34,673 nt of DNA, from positions 76,616 to 111,288 of the forward strand of contig JAFGRD010000141.1 in assembly GCA_016935315.1 (NCBI GenBank), in the 5' to 3' direction. This stretch comes from Pirellulales bacterium (GTDB lineage Bacteria; Planctomycetota; Planctomycetia; Pirellulales; Thermoguttaceae). Of this stretch, positions 32,373 to 34,673 are shown one piece after another (within the stretch, counting starts at the first letter, position 1; each line of letters starts with the position of its first letter). The position numbers were made by a program, and so were the translations under genes. The notes under the pieces were generated by a model. The model saw only the letters and a list, made by a program, of their open reading frames with translations, had not been told where the DNA came from and searched no databases.

Positions 32373-32401
32373 ATCTTATCCGCTTCCGCTGTTTTTGTCA
32401 A
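32373..32401 (-). promoter_or_regulatory. Near-consensus promoter of the SufR-like gene
   Basis: Minus strand: TTGACA (32401-32396), 17-nt spacer, TAAGAT (32378-32373), about 14 nt before the ATG, so the transcript has a very short leader. The -35 lies within one of the TTTGTCAAA sites. Confidence 0.65.
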
Positions 32402-32415
32402 ATTGGTTTGTCAAA
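32394..32415. promoter_or_regulatory. Paired TTTGTCAAA operator-like sites
   Basis: TTTGTCAAA at 32394-32402 and again at 32407-32415. Each is a TTTG-N-CAAA inverted repeat; starts are 13 nt apart and CAAA-TTGG-TTTG between them is also dyad symmetric. The first covers the -35 of the regulator promoter. Binding by the adjacent regulator would repress it; this is inference. Confidence 0.5.
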
Positions 32416-32449
32416 ATGGACGCATGCCCCCCGGTGTAGGTGTTCCCCG

Positions 32450-32479
32450 TTGACAGCCTGCAGCTATTTGGGTTAGAAG
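32450..32479 (+). promoter_or_regulatory. Candidate promoter of the symporter gene
   Basis: TTGACA at 32450-32455, 18-nt spacer, TAGAAG at 32474-32479. The -35 is perfect; the leader to the ATG at 32583 is about 100 nt. Confidence 0.5.
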
Positions 32480-32582
32480 AACGTATGGCCCGCGATGAAC
32501 CAGCCGGTTGGGCTACGTGGGGTGGACTAGGCATATTTGCACTTCCCGGAAACCTAACTCGATTGGGCAGCAAAGAAGGCAC

Positions 32583-34562
32583 ATGAGAAACCGATTTTGG
32601 CCTCCGGAAGCTTGTCTTACGATCCTTGTGACGGTCGTCTTGGTGCTGTTGCCCTGGCCTCCGGTTGCCCAGGCCGGCGAGATGCCCGGGCCAACCAAGA
32701 GCGACCAGCCAGCCGGGAATAAGGATTGGATGGCCAGGGTAGACCGCTGCTTCGGCGAATATCTGGTTGCACCGTTGGAGCGGTTTCTGTTCTTCGACTT
32801 CTGGACGAAAAGGTGGCTTCGCGCCAATGTCCCAGGCGGGGTCGAATGCACTGCAAAAGCCTCCCCCCACAAGTATGCGTTTGCCGAGACTTGGCCCGAC
32901 AGACAGGCCGTCATCCTGCTGCAGATCGCGGACGCCAGCACCGGATTGCACGCCGACGCTGGCCGCAAGATCCAAGGGGCTTCCGAGGCGGCCGAGATCT
33001 TGCCGGGCGAAGGGGCCTCGGTCACGATTCGACTGCGTGGCAGCGGAGTCATGGCCAGCATCCCCAACCGCATGGCTAAGAACGTTTCTTTCGTCGCCGA
33101 CAATGGTCGTACGTTCGTTGCCGCGGCCGCATGGCCCGCTGACGAGGTGCCCATTGTCATCCCCTGCCCGCTCTGCGCGGCCGAGATTGAAACCGGCCAG
33201 AGTGTCCCCTTGGTGGTATTCTGGCTGCTTACCGGTGCATTGTTCTTCACCATCCGAATGGGGTTCATCAACGTCCGCGGCTTCTGGCACGCCATTCGAG
33301 TGACGAAAGGCGACTATGACGACCCGAACGACACGGGGGAGGTCTCCCACTTCCAGGCCCTGGCTTCTGCGCTGTCTGCAACGGTGGGATTGGGCAACAT
33401 CGCCGGCGTGGCCATTGCCGTCAGTTGGGGCGGTCCCGGCGCGATCTTCTGGCTGATCGTCGCGGGGCTGCTCGGAATGAGCACCAAGTTCTCCGAATGC
33501 ACTGCCGGGCAGCTCTATCGGAAGGTCGATCCGGACGGGACCGTCTCCGGCGGCCCGATGCACTACTTGCGCGACGGCCTTGCCGAACTTGGCCTCAGAC
33601 CCTTGGGCGTCGTGTTGGCCACGCTCTTTGCCGTAGTGTGCATGGGAGGGTCCTTTGGAGGCGGCTGCATTTTCCAGGTGGGCCAATCACTGGAAGCGCT
33701 GCGGGCTCAAGTTCCCTTTCTCGAGAAATACCCGTGGGTCTACGGCATCGTGATGGTCATCGGCGTGGGAGTCGTGATTATCGGGGGCATTCGGAGGATC
33801 GCCGCGACGGCAGAGAAGATCGTGCCGCTGATGTGCAGCATCTATGTGCTCGCATCGCTCTACATTCTGGTGGTCAACTACACTCACGTGCTGCCTGCCT
33901 TTCGTCTGATCTTCGAGAGCGCCTTCACGCTCGAAGCCGGCTACGGGGGCTTCATCGGCGTGATGGTGATAGGGATCCGCCGGGCGGCCTTTTCCAACGA
34001 AGCGGGCCTGGGCTCGGCGTCCATCGCTCACGCCGCAGCGAGAACGGACGAGCCGGTCAGTGAGGGAATCGTCGCCCTGCTGGAGCCGTTCATCGACACC
34101 GTGGTCGTGTGCACGATGACGGGGTTGGTCATCGTCGTCACCGGCGTGTATGATCCCAATGGCGCCTTTTCCGAGCTAATCGAGTCCGGCAAGGGGGCCC
34201 CCCTGACCGCCGAGGCTTTTCGCACGGCCATCTGGTGGTTCCCCTACGTGCTCACCCTGGCCGTCGTGCTGTTTGCCTATTCCACGCTGATCTCTTGGTC
34301 GTACTACGGTGAACGGTGCTGGTCGCACCTGTTCGGCCGCAAGACCGCGATGGTCTACAAAGCGCTGTTCCTCACCTTCGTGATGTTGGGTTCCATTGTC
34401 ACGGCCAGGCATATCATCGACTTCTCCGACCTGATGATTCTCTCGATGGCATTCCCCAACATCCTGGGGGTCATGCTGCTCAGCGGCAAGATCCGCCGTG
34501 CGCTGAAGGACTACTGGCGGCGTCTGAAGCAGGGTGAATTGGAGCGGAAGCCAGGCAGCTAG
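32583..34562 (+). CDS. Sodium:alanine (AGCS family) symporter with large N-terminal insertion
   Basis: 659 residues from the ATG at 32583 (GAAGG just upstream); a frame open 75 nt earlier lacks a ribosome site. A signal-like helix (CLTILVTVVLVLLPWPPVAQA) is followed at 50-73 by an AGCS-like first segment (DRCFGEYLVAPLERFLFFDFW). Then come about 130 soluble residues (75-205) with a CPLC motif at 195-198, then the membrane core. Core motifs are typical: SVPLVVFWLLTGALFFTIRMGF, GEVSHFQALASALSATVGLGNIAGVA, GGPMHYLRDGL and RRAAFSNEAGLGSASIAHAAA. It would take up alanine, glycine or a related amino acid with Na+. The usual family length is about 450 to 550; the excess is the signal and insertion. 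Divergent from the SufR-like regulator. Confidence 0.92.
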   Translation: MRNRFWPPEACLTILVTVVLVLLPWPPVAQAGEMPGPTKSDQPAGNKDWMARVDRCFGEYLVAPLERFLFFDFWTKRWLRANVPGGVECTAKASPHKYAFAETWPDRQAVILLQIADASTGLHADAGRKIQGASEAAEILPGEGASVTIRLRGSGVMASIPNRMAKNVSFVADNGRTFVAAAAWPADEVPIVIPCPLCAAEIETGQSVPLVVFWLLTGALFFTIRMGFINVRGFWHAIRVTKGDYDDPNDTGEVSHFQALASALSATVGLGNIAGVAIAVSWGGPGAIFWLIVAGLLGMSTKFSECTAGQLYRKVDPDGTVSGGPMHYLRDGLAELGLRPLGVVLATLFAVVCMGGSFGGGCIFQVGQSLEALRAQVPFLEKYPWVYGIVMVIGVGVVIIGGIRRIAATAEKIVPLMCSIYVLASLYILVVNYTHVLPAFRLIFESAFTLEAGYGGFIGVMVIGIRRAAFSNEAGLGSASIAHAAARTDEPVSEGIVALLEPFIDTVVVCTMTGLVIVVTGVYDPNGAFSELIESGKGAPLTAEAFRTAIWWFPYVLTLAVVLFAYSTLISWSYYGERCWSHLFGRKTAMVYKALFLTFVMLGSIVTARHIIDFSDLMILSMAFPNILGVMLLSGKIRRALKDYWRRLKQGELERKPGS

Positions 34563-34605
34563 GGATTCGTGCATCCATCCCCTTGTTTAGTACTACAGCG
34601 CTAGG

Positions 34606-34671
34606 TCAGGGCCATTTGCAGCGGATCAGTTTTGTGAGTACGAAGCCGTTTTTCCGTAGTTTCTTGAGCGT
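34606..34671 (-). CDS. C-terminal tail of an unidentified gene, possibly a transposase (partial)
   Basis: The minus strand from the right edge reads TLKKLRKNGFVLTKLIRCKWP and then TGA at 34608-34606. The basic, Lys/Arg/Trp-containing end and less GC-biased codons (CTA, AAA, GTA, ACA) look like the tail of a transposase or another DNA-binding protein. Only 21 codons are visible, so this is a weak call; chance is possible. Confidence 0.3.
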   Translation of the reverse strand, partial: TLKKLRKNGFVLTKLIRCKWP

Positions 34672-34673
34672 TC

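Overview
This window looks like chromosomal DNA of a planctomycete, most likely of the Pirellulales type. The reasons are high GC, weak or variable Shine-Dalgarno sites with frequent GTG and TTG starts, and several families that are largely planctomycetal: an SHD1-domain protein, a DUF1598-like protein, a small zinc-ribbon protein, giant Pro/Gly-rich secretin-N-domain proteins, and an FHA-GAF-sigma54 activator. There are no rRNA or tRNA genes, no CRISPR array and no complete insertion sequence. Genes are mostly short transcription units of one to three genes on both strands.

Layout. 1-1375 (minus): hslV-hslU protease operon, with hslU running off the left edge. 1898-3446 (plus): a secreted Pro-rich SHD1 protein and an isochorismatase-family hydrolase. 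3484-9089 (minus): a secreted glycoside-hydrolase-like protein and a 1308-residue exported protein built of secretin N-type repeats but without a recognisable secretin pore. 9442-12936 (minus): an overlapping three-gene ABC export operon. 13306-14022 (plus) is a cyclophilin lipoprotein, convergent with an uncharacterised secreted protein at 14077-14718. 15110-15969 (plus): a zinc-ribbon protein and ribosomal protein S18. 15954-17365 (minus): a PilZ protein overlapping an HD-GYP protein, a compact cyclic-di-GMP module whose 3' end also overlaps rpsR. 17644-22994 (minus): SppA, dihydrolipoyl dehydrogenase, an M50 membrane protease and a secreted protein. 23150-26056 (plus): a single-chain MmeI-like restriction-modification enzyme. 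26334-29800 (minus): a PAP2-like protein and a sigma54 activator. 30172-31545 (plus): a DUF1598-like secreted protein. 31703-34562: a SufR-like Fe-S-type regulator divergent from a sodium:alanine symporter with a large inserted domain. The extreme right edge may hold the tail of a mobile-element gene.

How the genes relate. Much of the window serves the cell envelope: proteolysis (HslVU, SppA, M50), export (ABC operon), envelope scaffolds (secretin-N repeat protein, SHD1 protein) and secreted hydrolases. The regulators cover cyclic-di-GMP signalling, sigma54 activation and a probable Fe-S sensor. The signals most worth following are the poreless secretin-like fusion protein, the regulator/symporter intergenic region with paired TTTGTCAAA sites on a near-consensus promoter, the symporter insertion, the MmeI-like enzyme with a compositionally distinct recognition region, a 50-nt element shared by the upstream regions of hslV and the glycosidase gene, and a dispersed stem-loop repeat. 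I see no clear multi-gene defence island or wholly new system; the novelty is at the level of protein architecture and regulatory DNA.
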